The notes beneath the pieces were generated by a model. The model saw only the letters and a list, made by a program, of their open reading frames with translations, had not been told where the DNA came from and ran no database searches. From the NCBI GenBank assembly GCA_026707545.1, contig JAPOWR010000001.1:992001-1056000 (forward strand): a stretch of DNA of 64,000 nt, given 5' to 3'. Position numbers and translations under genes: made by a program. Shown here piece by piece: positions 37,007 through 47,500 of this stretch. Numbering within the stretch: position 1 is the stretch's first letter; the number at the start of each line of letters is the position of its first letter. The DNA is from Acidobacteriota bacterium (GTDB lineage Bacteria > Acidobacteriota > Thermoanaerobaculia > Multivoradales > Multivoraceae).

Positions 37007-38449
37007 TCAGTCCTGACCGCCGGCGGTCGGGGTTACGCCGGCCGAAGTGGGCCCGTGGCCTGGCTCGACGGCGATCGTCCGCAGCAGGTCGAGCATCGTC
37101 TGCCATCCGCGCTCGACGTTGTGCACGGAGATCCGCTCGTTGTTGCCGTGCACGCCGCCCTGATCCGACCCCGGAATGACGGCCGGCGAGAAGCCGTAGG
37201 CGACGATCCCGAGGTCGCGGAAGAAGTGGCTGTCGGTGAAGCCGGCGGTGACCGCCGGCAGGACGGTGGAGCCGGGGAAGCGGCGGGCGGTGACGGCTTC
37301 GATGGCGCGGTAGAGATCCGTGTCGGTCGAGGAGACGGCCGCCTTGAAGGACATCAGGACTTCGATCGAGATGGACGGCTGGTCGAGTCGCTTCCTGAGT
37401 TCGCGGATGAAGGCGCGCGGCTCCTGGTCGGGAAGCAGCCGGCAGTCCAGCTCCGCGGTCGCGGCGGGGGCGACGACGTTGATCTTGCTCGAGCCCTCGA
37501 GCCGGGTGACGGCGCAGGTGTTGCGGGTGAGAGCGTGGAGCATCGGGTTCGTCCGGTGCAGCGCGGCAAGGCGATCGGGTTCCGCGATCAGGCCCTCCGG
37601 ATCGGCGAGTTCGGCTGCCGCGGACTCGAGTTCGGCCAGGTCCCGGAAGAAGTCGCCAACCGCGGGCACGATGCGGGGGGCGAACGGGTCCTGGCGGAGG
37701 CGTTCGAGCGCTTCGATCAGGTCGGTCACCGCGCTGCGGGTCGAGGGGCTCGATCCGTGGCCGGCGGGTCCGACCGCGTTCAGCCGCAGCCACATCGGCA
37801 CCTTCTGCGTCACCTCGACGCTGAACACCACGCGGTTGCCCAGGAGCCGTCCGCTGCCGCCCTCGTTGAGCACGAGACCGACCCCTTCCAGCAGGTCCGG
37901 GCGGTTGCGCACGATCCAGCCGGCGCCGAGCCGCCCGCCCGCCTCCTCGTCCGCCGTGGCCAGGAAGATGACGTCGCGTCCGAGGGGCGCCCCCGAGCGG
38001 GCGAGGGCCAGAAACGCCTCCAGGTGCATGATGCCCAGGCCCTTCGTGTCCAGGGCGCCACGGCCGTTGAGGTAGCCGTTCTCGTAGGTTCCTGACAGCG
38101 GATCGTGCTTCCAGAACCGCGGGTCGGCGGGCACGACGTCGATGTGGTGGAGCAGGATGATGCCCGGGGCGGAGCCCCCTTCGAGCCGCGCCCAGATGCT
38201 GCCGCGGCCCGGCTCGGGCTCCACGGTCTCATAGGCGATCCCCTCGCGCTCGAAGATGTCCGCGAAGAACGCGACCGCTTCGCTTTCGTTGCCCGGCGGG
38301 TTCGTCGTGTCGATGCGGAGGTACTGCTGTAGCCGCCGCGAGGCCTCCGGCAGCCGCGGATCGCTGGAACCGTCCTGACCCACGACCGGCGCCGGCGCCA
38401 GAGCCAGGAGTGCAGCCATCGCCGGAACGATCACGGTGGCGGTGCGCAT
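37007..38449 (-). CDS. Secreted M20-family metallopeptidase/amidohydrolase
   Basis: A 480-residue protein with a signal sequence (residues about 5-24), started at the ATG at 38449; a longer frame upstream is low-complexity and basic. Zinc ligands are visible in LLHHIDVVP (His102), GALDTKG (Asp134) and TADEEAGG (Glu168, Glu169). The order fits the M20A/PM20D1-like group, which hydrolyse or form amide bonds in peptides or N-acyl amino acids. It heads an operon with an esterase lipoprotein and a cytochrome c. Confidence 0.92.
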   Translation of the reverse strand: MRTATVIVPAMAALLALAPAPVVGQDGSSDPRLPEASRRLQQYLRIDTTNPPGNESEAVAFFADIFEREGIAYETVEPEPGRGSIWARLEGGSAPGIILLHHIDVVPADPRFWKHDPLSGTYENGYLNGRGALDTKGLGIMHLEAFLALARSGAPLGRDVIFLATADEEAGGRLGAGWIVRNRPDLLEGVGLVLNEGGSGRLLGNRVVFSVEVTQKVPMWLRLNAVGPAGHGSSPSTRSAVTDLIEALERLRQDPFAPRIVPAVGDFFRDLAELESAAAELADPEGLIAEPDRLAALHRTNPMLHALTRNTCAVTRLEGSSKINVVAPAATAELDCRLLPDQEPRAFIRELRKRLDQPSISIEVLMSFKAAVSSTDTDLYRAIEAVTARRFPGSTVLPAVTAGFTDSHFFRDLGIVAYGFSPAVIPGSDQGGVHGNNERISVHNVERGWQTMLDLLRTIAVEPGHGPTSAGVTPTAGGQD

Positions 38450-38588
38450 CGGGTTGGTGGTTGAAGCGTCCGAACGGTCGGTCGGTGAAGAGCAAGCATA
38501 TGGCAAGCGGGGTGAACTCGCGGCGTCCGTCCCCGTACAGAAGGAAGAAGAGACGTGTCCGACGGGCGGCTTCTGTGTCTGGTCGCCG

Positions 38589-38594
38589 GTATGA
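38589..38594 (+). promoter_or_regulatory. Possible -10 box (TATGAT) for the PQQ dehydrogenase operon
   Basis: TATGAT lies 49 nt before the TTG start at 38644. I do not see a convincing -35 element at 16-18 nt, so this is only a candidate. A strong purine-rich ribosome binding site (AAGGAGAGG) is present just before the start codon. Confidence 0.35.
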
Positions 38595-38643
38595 TCGCGC
38601 GGCTGCGTAACGACCGAAGACGGAAGGACCGAAGGAGAGGCCC

Positions 38644-40611
38644 TTGACCAGTTCACAACGAAGACTCGCGGCGTCCGTGCTGATGTCGGCGTGGCTGGCC
38701 CTCGCTTCGGCAGCGGCCTGGGGCCAGTACGGCGTCGGTGCCGGCGATTGGCCGTCCTACGGCGGCGACTTCGGCAGCACGAAGTACACCGCGCTCGACC
38801 AGATCGACCGGGACAACGTCGCCGATCTCGAGATGGTCTGGCGCTGGGAGTCGCCGGACAACGCCGAAGTGGCCGCGAACCCACGGGTGACGCCGTTTCA
38901 GTACAAGGTGACGCCCCTGATGGTTGGCGGCGTGCTCTACGTGTCGACCTCGCACGGCCAGGTAGCCGCGATCGACGGAGCCACCGGCGAGTCGAAGTGG
39001 GTCTTCGACACGGAGGACTGGCGAGTGGGGAGGCCCACGAACCTGGGCTACAACCACCGTGGCGTCGGCTACTGGACGGATGGAGAGCAGGCGCGGATTT
39101 TCATGCCGACGAACCAGGCCTGGCTGTGGGCGATCGACGCCCACACCGGCGAGCCGGTCGGCGACTTCGGCGTCGAAGGCAAGGTCGATCTCACTCAGGG
39201 TCTGGGCCGGCCGGTGCAGCGGCGCATCTACTCGGTCATCTCCGCGCCCATGATCATCGGCGACACGGTGATCGTCGGCTCTTCCATCTTCGATGGCCCA
39301 ACGCGCAAGGAGATGCCGCCCGGCCACGTGCGCGGCTTCGATGTCCGCACCGGCGAGCAGAAGTGGATCTTCCACACGATTCCCCAGGGCGACGAGGTGG
39401 GTGTCGAGACGTGGGAAAACGATTCGTGGACCTACAGCGGCAACACGAATGTCTGGTCGCTGATGAGCGCCGACCCGGAACTGGGCACCGTCTACTTGCC
39501 GACCGGGACGCCGACGAACGATTGGTACGGTGGCCATCGCCTGGGCGACAACCTCTACGCCGAGAGCCTGATCTGCCTCGACGCGGACACCGGCGAGAAG
39601 GTGTGGCACTTCCAGTTCGTCCACCACGGCCTGTGGGACTACGACGTGCCGGCGGCGCCAAACCTTGTCGACATCACGGTTGATGGCAGGGAGATCAAGG
39701 CGGTCGCCCAGATCACGAAGCAGGGCTTCATCTACGTCTTCGACCGCAGGACCGGAGAAGCGGTCTGGCCGATCGAGGAACGGGAGGTCCCGCAGACCGA
39801 TGTCCCGGGCGAGCGCACGTCGCCGACCCAGCCGTTCCCGACCAAGCCGGCGGCGTACGAGCACCAGGGGCTCGCGAGCGACGACATGCTGATCTCGTTC
39901 ACGCCCGAGCTCCACGAAGCGGCGAAGAAGATCCGCGACAGGTGGGTGTACGGTCCGCTCTTCACACCGCCGTCGCTCCAGGGAACCATCCTGCTGCCGG
40001 GTTGGGGCGGCGGCGCGAACTGGTCCGGCGCGGCGGTCGATCCGGAAACGTCGATGATCTACATCCCGTCGTTCACCATGCCGATGGTGGCCAAACTGAC
40101 GGAGCCGGACGGCGCCCGCTCGAACTTCCGGTACATCAATGGAATGAGTGGCCTCGAGAGCATCTTCCTGCCGGGACCGATGGGCCTCCCTCTGACCCGG
40201 CCTCCTTACGGACGGATGACGGCGATCGATCTCAACACCGGCGAGCACGCCTGGATGAAGCCGCTCGGCGACGGACCGCGGGCGCCGATCGAGAGGATCA
40301 CCGGTGAGGATCCGGGGCCTCTGGGTGCCCCGCCGGCGGCAGGTCCTCTGCTGACCAAGACGCTCCTGTTTCAGGCCCAGGGTGGCGGCGGGATCATGGG
40401 CGGTCCGGGCGGCGAGGGCGGTTCCGTGCTGCGGGCGCACGACAAGAAGACGGGCGACGTGATCCAGGAGATCGAGCTCGACCTGGCGCCGGGTGGTACG
40501 CCGATGTCGTACGAGATCGCCGGGCGGCAGTACATCGCCCTGGCGGTCGGCGGCGGGGACCGGGCCGAGATCATCTCCCTGGCCTTGCCGAAGGCAAACC
40601 AGGAGGGCTGA
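38644..40611 (+). CDS. PQQ-dependent dehydrogenase (eight-bladed quinoprotein)
   Basis: A 655-residue periplasmic protein with a signal sequence ending near AAAWGQ (residue 27). The mature N-terminus GDWPSYGGDFGSTKYTALDQI is typical of PQQ enzymes. Tryptophan-docking repeats such as GESKWVFDTEDW, GEQKWIFHT, GEKVWHFQFVHHGLWDYD and GEAVWPIEE mark the propeller blades. There is no CxxCH, so it lacks the fused cytochrome c domain of quinohaemoproteins and needs a separate acceptor. Substrate class is alcohol or sugar. TTG start with AAGGAGAGG upstream. The FAH-family gene follows 3 nt later. Confidence 0.94.
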   Translation: MTSSQRRLAASVLMSAWLALASAAAWGQYGVGAGDWPSYGGDFGSTKYTALDQIDRDNVADLEMVWRWESPDNAEVAANPRVTPFQYKVTPLMVGGVLYVSTSHGQVAAIDGATGESKWVFDTEDWRVGRPTNLGYNHRGVGYWTDGEQARIFMPTNQAWLWAIDAHTGEPVGDFGVEGKVDLTQGLGRPVQRRIYSVISAPMIIGDTVIVGSSIFDGPTRKEMPPGHVRGFDVRTGEQKWIFHTIPQGDEVGVETWENDSWTYSGNTNVWSLMSADPELGTVYLPTGTPTNDWYGGHRLGDNLYAESLICLDADTGEKVWHFQFVHHGLWDYDVPAAPNLVDITVDGREIKAVAQITKQGFIYVFDRRTGEAVWPIEEREVPQTDVPGERTSPTQPFPTKPAAYEHQGLASDDMLISFTPELHEAAKKIRDRWVYGPLFTPPSLQGTILLPGWGGGANWSGAAVDPETSMIYIPSFTMPMVAKLTEPDGARSNFRYINGMSGLESIFLPGPMGLPLTRPPYGRMTAIDLNTGEHAWMKPLGDGPRAPIERITGEDPGPLGAPPAAGPLLTKTLLFQAQGGGGIMGGPGGEGGSVLRAHDKKTGDVIQEIELDLAPGGTPMSYEIAGRQYIALAVGGGDRAEIISLALPKANQEG

Positions 40612-40614
40612 CCG

Positions 40615-41475
40615 ATGAAGCTCCTGTCCCTGCTGCGGAACGGTCAGGCCGCGATCGGCGTGCTGGCTGACCAGGACACCGTTGTCGACCTTGGCGTCGC
40701 CGCGTCGGACCTGCCTCGCGGCATGTGTCGGTTTCTGGCCGCCGGCGAGCAGGCGCTGGAGGCGGCGCGACGCGCGGTCGACTCGGGGGCCGGCCGCGTG
40801 CCGCTGGCCGAACAGACGCTGCTCGCCCCGGTGCCGCGGCCCCGCAAGTTCTTCGCCATCGGCCTGAACTACGCCGACCACGCGGCGGAGACCGGACAGC
40901 AGCTTCCCGAGTTCCCGACGGTCTTCAACAAGCAGGTCACGTGTGTCAACCGGCCGGGAGGGGACATCCACAGTCCGCGGGCGTCCTCCGCGGTCGACTA
41001 CGAGGGCGAGTTCGCCTTCGTCGTCGGCCGCCGTTGCCGCGGCGTGGCAGCGGCCGACGCCGGCTCCGTGATCGCTGGCTACACGATCGTCAACGACGTG
41101 TCGGTCCGCGACTGGCAGCGGCGCTCGCCGACGATGATCCTCGGCAAGGGCTGGGACACCCACGGTCCGATGGGTCCCTTTCTCGTGACGGCCGACGAGG
41201 TCGACGACCCTCACTCGCTCGGCATCCGCACCTGGGTCAACGGCGAGTTGAGGCAGGACTCGAACACCCGGGAGCTCGTCTTCGACTGTCCGAAGCTGGT
41301 CGAGACGATCTCCACGATGTGCACCCTTGAGCCTGGCGACGTGGTCAGCACCGGCACGCCCGCCGGCGTCGGCCTGGGCTACCGGCCGCCGAAGTTCCTG
41401 GTGCCGGGCGACGTCGTTCGGATCGAGATCGATGGTCTCGGAGCGCTGGAGAACCCGGTCGTCCCGGAGCCGTAG
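40615..41475 (+). CDS. Fumarylacetoacetate hydrolase (FAH) family protein
   Basis: A 286-residue enzyme. It has the FAH core FFAIGLNYADHAAETGQ, the acidic metal site VDYEGEFAFVVG, GYTIVNDVSVRDWQ, the lysine in KGWDTHGPMGPFL and the C-terminal STGTPAGVGLG. Members hydrolyse beta-diketones or decarboxylate/isomerise oxo-acids late in aromatic degradation. Being coupled to a PQQ dehydrogenase suggests sequential steps in the breakdown of one compound, but there is no direct evidence. A GGAGGG ribosome binding site overlaps the end of the upstream gene. Confidence 0.93.
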   Translation: MKLLSLLRNGQAAIGVLADQDTVVDLGVAASDLPRGMCRFLAAGEQALEAARRAVDSGAGRVPLAEQTLLAPVPRPRKFFAIGLNYADHAAETGQQLPEFPTVFNKQVTCVNRPGGDIHSPRASSAVDYEGEFAFVVGRRCRGVAAADAGSVIAGYTIVNDVSVRDWQRRSPTMILGKGWDTHGPMGPFLVTADEVDDPHSLGIRTWVNGELRQDSNTRELVFDCPKLVETISTMCTLEPGDVVSTGTPAGVGLGYRPPKFLVPGDVVRIEIDGLGALENPVVPEP

Positions 41476-41491
41476 GTGCTCGGCTGCTGGC

Positions 41492-44400
41492 CTAGCTGCG
41501 CCCGCGGCCGACCGTCATCCGGATCTCGCGCTTCTTGCCCTTGCCGGCCCGTAGCTCGACCTTGAGCGACTGGACTTCCTTCTGCGTCAGGGGCGCGCCG
41601 GTGGAGTAGCCGAGCATGTACTGGCTCTGCAGTTCCCGGCTGATGTGGTCGTAGGCCTCGAGCAGGCTCTGCATGTTGGCGACGTAGTACACCCGACCGC
41701 CGCTCGCCTTGGCGATCCCCTCCAGGTCGGGCTTGCGCAGTCCGCGGCCGAGGGGGCCGGTGTTCGCCATCGAGAGGACGTAGATCGGGACGCCCGAGTT
41801 CTCCGCGGTGCGCAACGTCTTCCGGTAGCCGCTCTGGCTGCCGTAGTCGTCGCCGTCGGTGAGAATGACCAGAGCGCGGCGTCCCTGATCGCGGGCGAGT
41901 TCGACAAGGCCGAACTGCATCGCGTCGTACAGGGCCGTGAGGCCGTCCGCCTGGAGTTGGTCCAGGTTCTCGATGAGCTGGACGACATCGTGCGTCAGAC
42001 TGGCGATCATGCGCGGCCGGCTGTCGAAGTCGACGACGAAGGCCTGGTCGATCCTGGTCAGGACGCTGCCCAGGAACTGCGCCGCGGCGCGGCGAACGTC
42101 GGGCATGATCGTCATCATGCTCCCCGACGTATCGACCGCCAGGCCGAGCACCAGGGGAACGTCTTCGGCGACCGCGAAGCGCTCGATCGGAATCTCGCGC
42201 CGCCCGGCTCGCAGCACGAAGTCCTCTTGCGAAAGGCTGGTGATGGGGTTGCCTTCCTCGTCGTTGATCACTGCGTAGACCTCTACGAGGTTGACTAGCG
42301 TTTCCGCCACCAGATCGTCGGCGGAGAGGAACCGGACCTCTTCGACGACGCTGCCGTCCTCGAGGTAGACGGCGAGGCGGGCGAAGTCTGCGCCGGGTTG
42401 GGCGGGGCCCGGCAGCCGGGTACGCCAGGGCGGCCGGTTGAGCGTCGCGGCGAGTCGTTCGTTCCGGTAGAACTCGATCCGGTCGAGTCGTTCGTCCTCG
42501 TCGAGCCGGACGTCGGCTTCGACATCGAAACTGTCGTCCGGCCCGGCGGTGACGGTCTTGAAGGCGATCCGGGTTTCGGCCCGCGAGCGGTTGATCGGCA
42601 GTTCGTCCCGGCCCAGCGGCGCATCGGATCGGCTGTAGGCGATGGCCTGGATGACGTGCTCGGTCAGTTCCTCGCCCAGGTCGATCGTCGCGGAGAACGG
42701 GCGGCGCTTGTCGTCGGAGACGAGTTCACCGTCGAGGTAGAACTCGACCCGGCGGACGGCGTCGCTCCTGGTCACGATGTCGAAGGTCCTGCGCCCGCTG
42801 AGGCCCGAGCGCTGGCCGCGGGGAGGCAGGAGGCGAATCAGGGTCCGCGCGGGCTCGGATTCCTCGCCATGGACGGAGCGCGTCGCGTCGGCGTCGTTCG
42901 TGCGCCCGAACACATGCTCGCCGGCTCGGGCGTCGGCGATGATCTCGGCCTCGGTCCGCTGGCGAGAACCGCCGGTGCCGTCCGAGGTCAGCAGCTCGGT
43001 GTCGCTGCGTGCGTCGAGGGGTTGAGAGGCCGCCTCGAGGAACGCGACGCGCCAACGGTCGGTCCTCAGATCCTCCACGATCAGGACGAGTTCGTCGATG
43101 GCGATCGGCAGGTCGATCAGGGTCCGGAACCTCCAGGCGCCACCGATCAGGTCGGCGCCTGCTCCCAGCCGATGCAGGAGCAGGGGCGGAGCGTCCAGCC
43201 CGCGTCCGTGCAGGGTGACGCGGAGCGCCTCGCTCGTCTTCGGCGCCCCGGCGGCGAAGGTCACGAGACCGTCCACCGTGACCAGCTCGGAGGGCGTGCC
43301 GGCCGCCAGCGTCTCGATGTCCTGTGGCAGGAGCACGCTGCGAACGGCGAGTTCGTCGCTGCCCGGGGGGACCGGGTTCTCGTTGTCGCTCGCCACGATG
43401 TCCAGGGCTTGCGCGGCGCGCAGCGCAACCAGGTCGGATGGCGCGGCGACGGTGGCCCAGCGGCGGGCCGCGACCTCGCTGGGGGGGCCGCGAACGCCCG
43501 AGGGCGAGATCCGGACGTCGACTGGGTGGGGCGCCCCGTCGGGCATGCCCGTCGACTCGTACCGCACCCGCCATGAAGGGGTGAGGCGTTCGATGGCCGC
43601 GGTCAGTCCGTCCCGATCGGTCACGACTTCGCCCGCACTCGCTTGAGCGAAGAGGGCCTGTTGCGCCTGACGGCCGGGCAGGAGGCCGTCGACGCGTTCG
43701 TCCGGTGGAGCGACCAGCAGCGGATAGACGCGCCAGCCCAGTGCCGCGATCGTCCGGGTCAGGCTGCGCTGCCGCCGCTGTTCGCCGCGGGACCTGGAAT
43801 CGACGGTCGTGGTCGGCTCGTCCAGGACGCGGCGGGCGAAGGCGCCCAGGTCCAGGTCCACGGCATCCTGGACCAGGAAGAGAACTCGAGGCGAACGGGA
43901 CGTGGATGTCCCGCCAAGGACGGCTTCGAGCAGACTTTCGCGTTGCCAGGCGAGTACATCCAGCTCCAGTTGGAAGCTCTCGAAGAGATCGGCCGCCAGT
44001 CTCGACGCCACGGCGGTGTCAGCCGAAGCCCTGACCGAGTCGGCTCGAGCCCGGAGTCTGAAGAGCCGTCCCGCCCGTCCGGCCTGCAGCGCCAGTTGGT
44101 CCGTGGTCTGCCGGATCACTTCCGGGTCGTCCGTGGGATCCAGCACGGTCTCGGGGAGCCGGTCGGCGGTGACGATCTCGACGTCGCCGAGAGCAACCAA
44201 CTGGTCGGCGGCCTGGCCGATTGCCTCTGCGGCCGCCTCCACGCCTTCCGGCGTGGAGCCGGGCATGTCGAAGTACACGAGGATCCGCCAGCGGCCGGCT
44301 ACGGGCTCGACGGCCAGCACCTTGCGGGGCGCTCCGTTTTCGACGACCTCGACGGCCCCGGCGCTCAGGCGAAGATCGGGCTGACTTGGAACCTGGAAGA

Positions 44401-44521
44401 CGATCTGGGACTGCCGACTCAGGATCTGCGCCGCGGTCGGCGGCACCTGGATCAACCCGGCGACGGTCACCGCAGCGAGCGCGGCCCGCCAAGGCGTGAT
44501 GCGCGACGAACGCGACCGCAT
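41492..44521 (-). CDS. Large secreted VWA-domain protein, paralogue 1
   Basis: A 1009-residue protein with a signal sequence ending near TAAQ (about residue 32). The C-terminal VWA domain (about 785-985) has an intact metal site: DTSGSM (797-802), a Thr near 862 in DGLTALYD and LTDGDD (about 887-892). Before it lie two Ig-like segments (VRRVEFYLDGELVS and LDRIEFYRNERLAA). Residues about 75-330 look like a second, degenerate VWA fold without the metal motif (ILVYFDMPGS, VLFLVQDAVD, then WRVYPLLVA). It is the last gene of an operon with a close paralogue and a PSD1/DUF1501 pair. Function unknown. Confidence 0.88.
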   Translation of the reverse strand: MRSRSSRITPWRAALAAVTVAGLIQVPPTAAQILSRQSQIVFQVPSQPDLRLSAGAVEVVENGAPRKVLAVEPVAGRWRILVYFDMPGSTPEGVEAAAEAIGQAADQLVALGDVEIVTADRLPETVLDPTDDPEVIRQTTDQLALQAGRAGRLFRLRARADSVRASADTAVASRLAADLFESFQLELDVLAWQRESLLEAVLGGTSTSRSPRVLFLVQDAVDLDLGAFARRVLDEPTTTVDSRSRGEQRRQRSLTRTIAALGWRVYPLLVAPPDERVDGLLPGRQAQQALFAQASAGEVVTDRDGLTAAIERLTPSWRVRYESTGMPDGAPHPVDVRISPSGVRGPPSEVAARRWATVAAPSDLVALRAAQALDIVASDNENPVPPGSDELAVRSVLLPQDIETLAAGTPSELVTVDGLVTFAAGAPKTSEALRVTLHGRGLDAPPLLLHRLGAGADLIGGAWRFRTLIDLPIAIDELVLIVEDLRTDRWRVAFLEAASQPLDARSDTELLTSDGTGGSRQRTEAEIIADARAGEHVFGRTNDADATRSVHGEESEPARTLIRLLPPRGQRSGLSGRRTFDIVTRSDAVRRVEFYLDGELVSDDKRRPFSATIDLGEELTEHVIQAIAYSRSDAPLGRDELPINRSRAETRIAFKTVTAGPDDSFDVEADVRLDEDERLDRIEFYRNERLAATLNRPPWRTRLPGPAQPGADFARLAVYLEDGSVVEEVRFLSADDLVAETLVNLVEVYAVINDEEGNPITSLSQEDFVLRAGRREIPIERFAVAEDVPLVLGLAVDTSGSMMTIMPDVRRAAAQFLGSVLTRIDQAFVVDFDSRPRMIASLTHDVVQLIENLDQLQADGLTALYDAMQFGLVELARDQGRRALVILTDGDDYGSQSGYRKTLRTAENSGVPIYVLSMANTGPLGRGLRKPDLEGIAKASGGRVYYVANMQSLLEAYDHISRELQSQYMLGYSTGAPLTQKEVQSLKVELRAGKGKKREIRMTVGRGRS

Positions 44522-44530
44522 ACAGGCAGC

Positions 44531-47500
44531 CTACCGCACCTCGCGGCCCTCGATGGTTCTCGCCACCACGCCACCTCGGGCGAGTTCCACGCTGACCTGA
44601 CGCCAGTTGGGTCCGCCCGGCTCTTCCTGCGGGTAGTAGGTGAGCAGGTAGTGGCTGCGCAGCTCGCGGCTGATGGAGTCGAAGATCGGCGCGAGGTCCT
44701 GGTCGTGACGCACGTAGTAGACGCGGCCACCGCCGGCCCTCGCCATCCGTTCCAGTTTGCTGACGAAGGTCCGGGTACTGAAGCTGCGGCCGTCGGTACG
44801 CGCGGCCTCGTCGTTCATCAGCACGAGGTAGACCGGTACCCGGGCGCGGCGCGCCTGCTCCAGGCTCTGTCTGAAGGCGGCGTCGGAGTCCTCGTCGTCG
44901 CCGTCGTAGAAAACGACCAGAGCCTTACGCCCTCGAAGTCCCTCCAACTGGTCCAGCGCGAGGGAGAGGGCGCCCCAGACAGCGGTGCGACCTCGCGGAC
45001 GCAGTGATCCGATGCCGCCGCGCACCGCGTTCAGGTTGTACGTGGCGGCGCGGATCAGCCGCGGTTCGGTGCCGAAACCGACCAGGAACGCGCGGTCCCG
45101 GCTGGCCTCGAGCGAGTCGAGGAACGCGGTTGCGGCGCGCTTGACGTCGGGCATGCGCAGGAACAGGCTGCTCGACGTGTCGATTGCCAGGCCGAGCGTC
45201 AGGGGAAGGTCGAAGGCGACCCGGAACGACTCGAGTTCCTGGGCGCGGTCGTCCTCGAAGATCGAGAACTCGGCGGCTTCCAGATCCCGCACCGGTTGTC
45301 CGGAACGATCCGTTGCGACGACATAGAGCTGTACGAGCTCGACACCGATGCGAGCCGAGAGGCCGGGGCGGTTGAGGAAGACGACGTCCTCCGCGATGCG
45401 GCCGTCCACCAACTGGGCCTCGACCCGCAGGAAGGTCTCCGGATCCCCGACGGGCACCAGGACCTCCCGGCGGAACGGTTCCTCGGTGGCCGTTGCCGCC
45501 AGCCGGTCCTTGACAAAGAAGCGCATCTCGGCGAGGCGGCCGCCGCGCGGAACCTTGACTTCGGCGGCGACATCGACCGGACCGGCCTGGGGACCGCCCT
45601 CCGGTTCGGTGATGCTCACCCAGAACGCGTGCGGGGGCTGGTTGACGAGCAGTTCGTGCCGGTCGAGTTCGAGGTCCTCGGCATCGAAGGCCACGGCCTC
45701 GACCCGGCCGAGGCGGTCGCCACGCCCAAGGTCGATCCGCGCCCGGTACGGCGCCCTGTTGCGGGCCGCCACGCGCCGGCCGTTGTAGTAGAAGACGACG
45801 CGCTCCACGCGGTCGGCGAAGGCTTCCTGCACTTCGGCCACGAAGGCCACCCGACCGCGCCGGTCGTTCGGATCCTCGCGTCTGACGTTGATCGCTCGCG
45901 CGAGCGTGCGGGACTCGGCGTCGGTCCTCGGGTCCTCCAGGTCGACGAAGTCGACCAGGGTGTAGCCCCAGCGTCCCGTGGCGAGGTTCTCGGCCAGCAC
46001 GATCGCGGAGTCGGTACCCGGCGGGAGTTGGAGCGGCCGCTCGAAGGACAGGTGTTCATCGCCGGGCTGTGCGAATGGCGGACCGTGACTCGTGACCACG
46101 CTTCCGTCTTCGCGGTGGAGTCCGGTGCTGACCCGCCACGATGCGGCTTCACCTCGTGGAGTGCCGACCGGTGGCACGATCGTGCTGGTCAGCCGTCCGA
46201 CCGTCCGCCCGGGCGACGTGGACTCGATCTGGATCGAGGCGACGACTTCGACGCCGCTTCCGCCACCGCCCTCGAACTCGCTGTCGAGATCGCCCTCGAA
46301 GGCGCGCCGCAGCCGCACCTCGGCGACGTCTTCCGGCGAACCCGCGCCCGCCACCACGGTCGGCGCCCGGAGGTCCTGAACTTCATCTCCCGATAGCAGT
46401 TCGAGGGCACCGGCAGCGGTGGCGCGGTCCGGAAGCTGGAACGTCGCCTCGAAACGGCGAGGAAGCCGCTCGATCCAGTCGGCGATCTCCGCGCCGTTCG
46501 AGAGAACCTCGCCGCCGGTGGCATCAGCGACTGCGCTCCATTCCGACGGCTGGAGGAAGAGCCCGAGTTCCTCTTCCACGGTCTGTTGCCCCCCGGAGCG
46601 GGGCCGGTTGAAGCGGAGGGTGAAACCGACCGTCACCTCGTTCGAACGGATGTTGACTCCGTCGTCGCCCTCTCCGGGCGCGAAGGCGACCGGCGCCGCG
46701 GTCCAGCCGAAGGCGGCCGCGGTTCGGGCCAAGGGCCTGAGATTCGGCATGGTGGCCGCCTCCACCGCGAGCGAACCCGCCGTCGGCACAAGGTTCAAGT
46801 AGTAGCTCAGCGGATCGGTGGCCAGACCGTCTGCGAGCAGAACCAGGTGTCCTCGCGCGCCCTGCCCTTCGCCTGGTTCGATGTTGTCGTCCGGGTCCGA
46901 CTCTTGGGCTTGCATCGTTGCGCGCCGGAGATCTTCACGCTCGGCCAGGAACGCGACCAGTTCGTCGATCTGAGCCGCCCGCATCGCCGCTTCCTCGCGC
47001 ATCGCGTCGGTTGCCATCTGCCGGAGCAGGGCGTCCAGCTCGGCGACCCGTTCGTCCCCGGGGCCGGCCTGGCTACGCCGTGCCCTCGAGATCTCGATCT
47101 GCCGTTCGCTGTCGAAGAGGCGTCGCCTCTCCACCAGCGCGCTCGCGGCCTCCTCGCTGACCACCAGGCGGCTCAGCGCGGCCGCGGCCAGCTCGAGATC
47201 CCGCGTCGGCGGGAGAATCGTCCGGGCCGCCGGGTCGGCGACCACGATCTCCAGGCTGCCCAGTTCTAGCAGGACATCGAGGCGGTCGAGCAGTGCGTTC
47301 GCGAGTTGATGAACCGAGCCCGGCGTCGTCAGAGCGAAGTCGATGTAGACCAGGGTCCGCCAACCGTCTTCGGCCCTGGCGATCCGTTCGACTTCGACTT
47401 CCGTGCCGTCGATCCGGAGCTCGAGCTGCCCGTCCAGGTCGCTCGCCGAGGCCCCGTCCGCTTCGAACGTGACGACGGTTCGCTGGCCCAGGACAGCCCC

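Noticed and set aside
38653..41214. 853-codon open frame antisense to the PQQ dehydrogenase and FAH genes
   Set aside because: Typical high-GC shadow composition (Arg, Asp, Val, His) and no recognisable domain.
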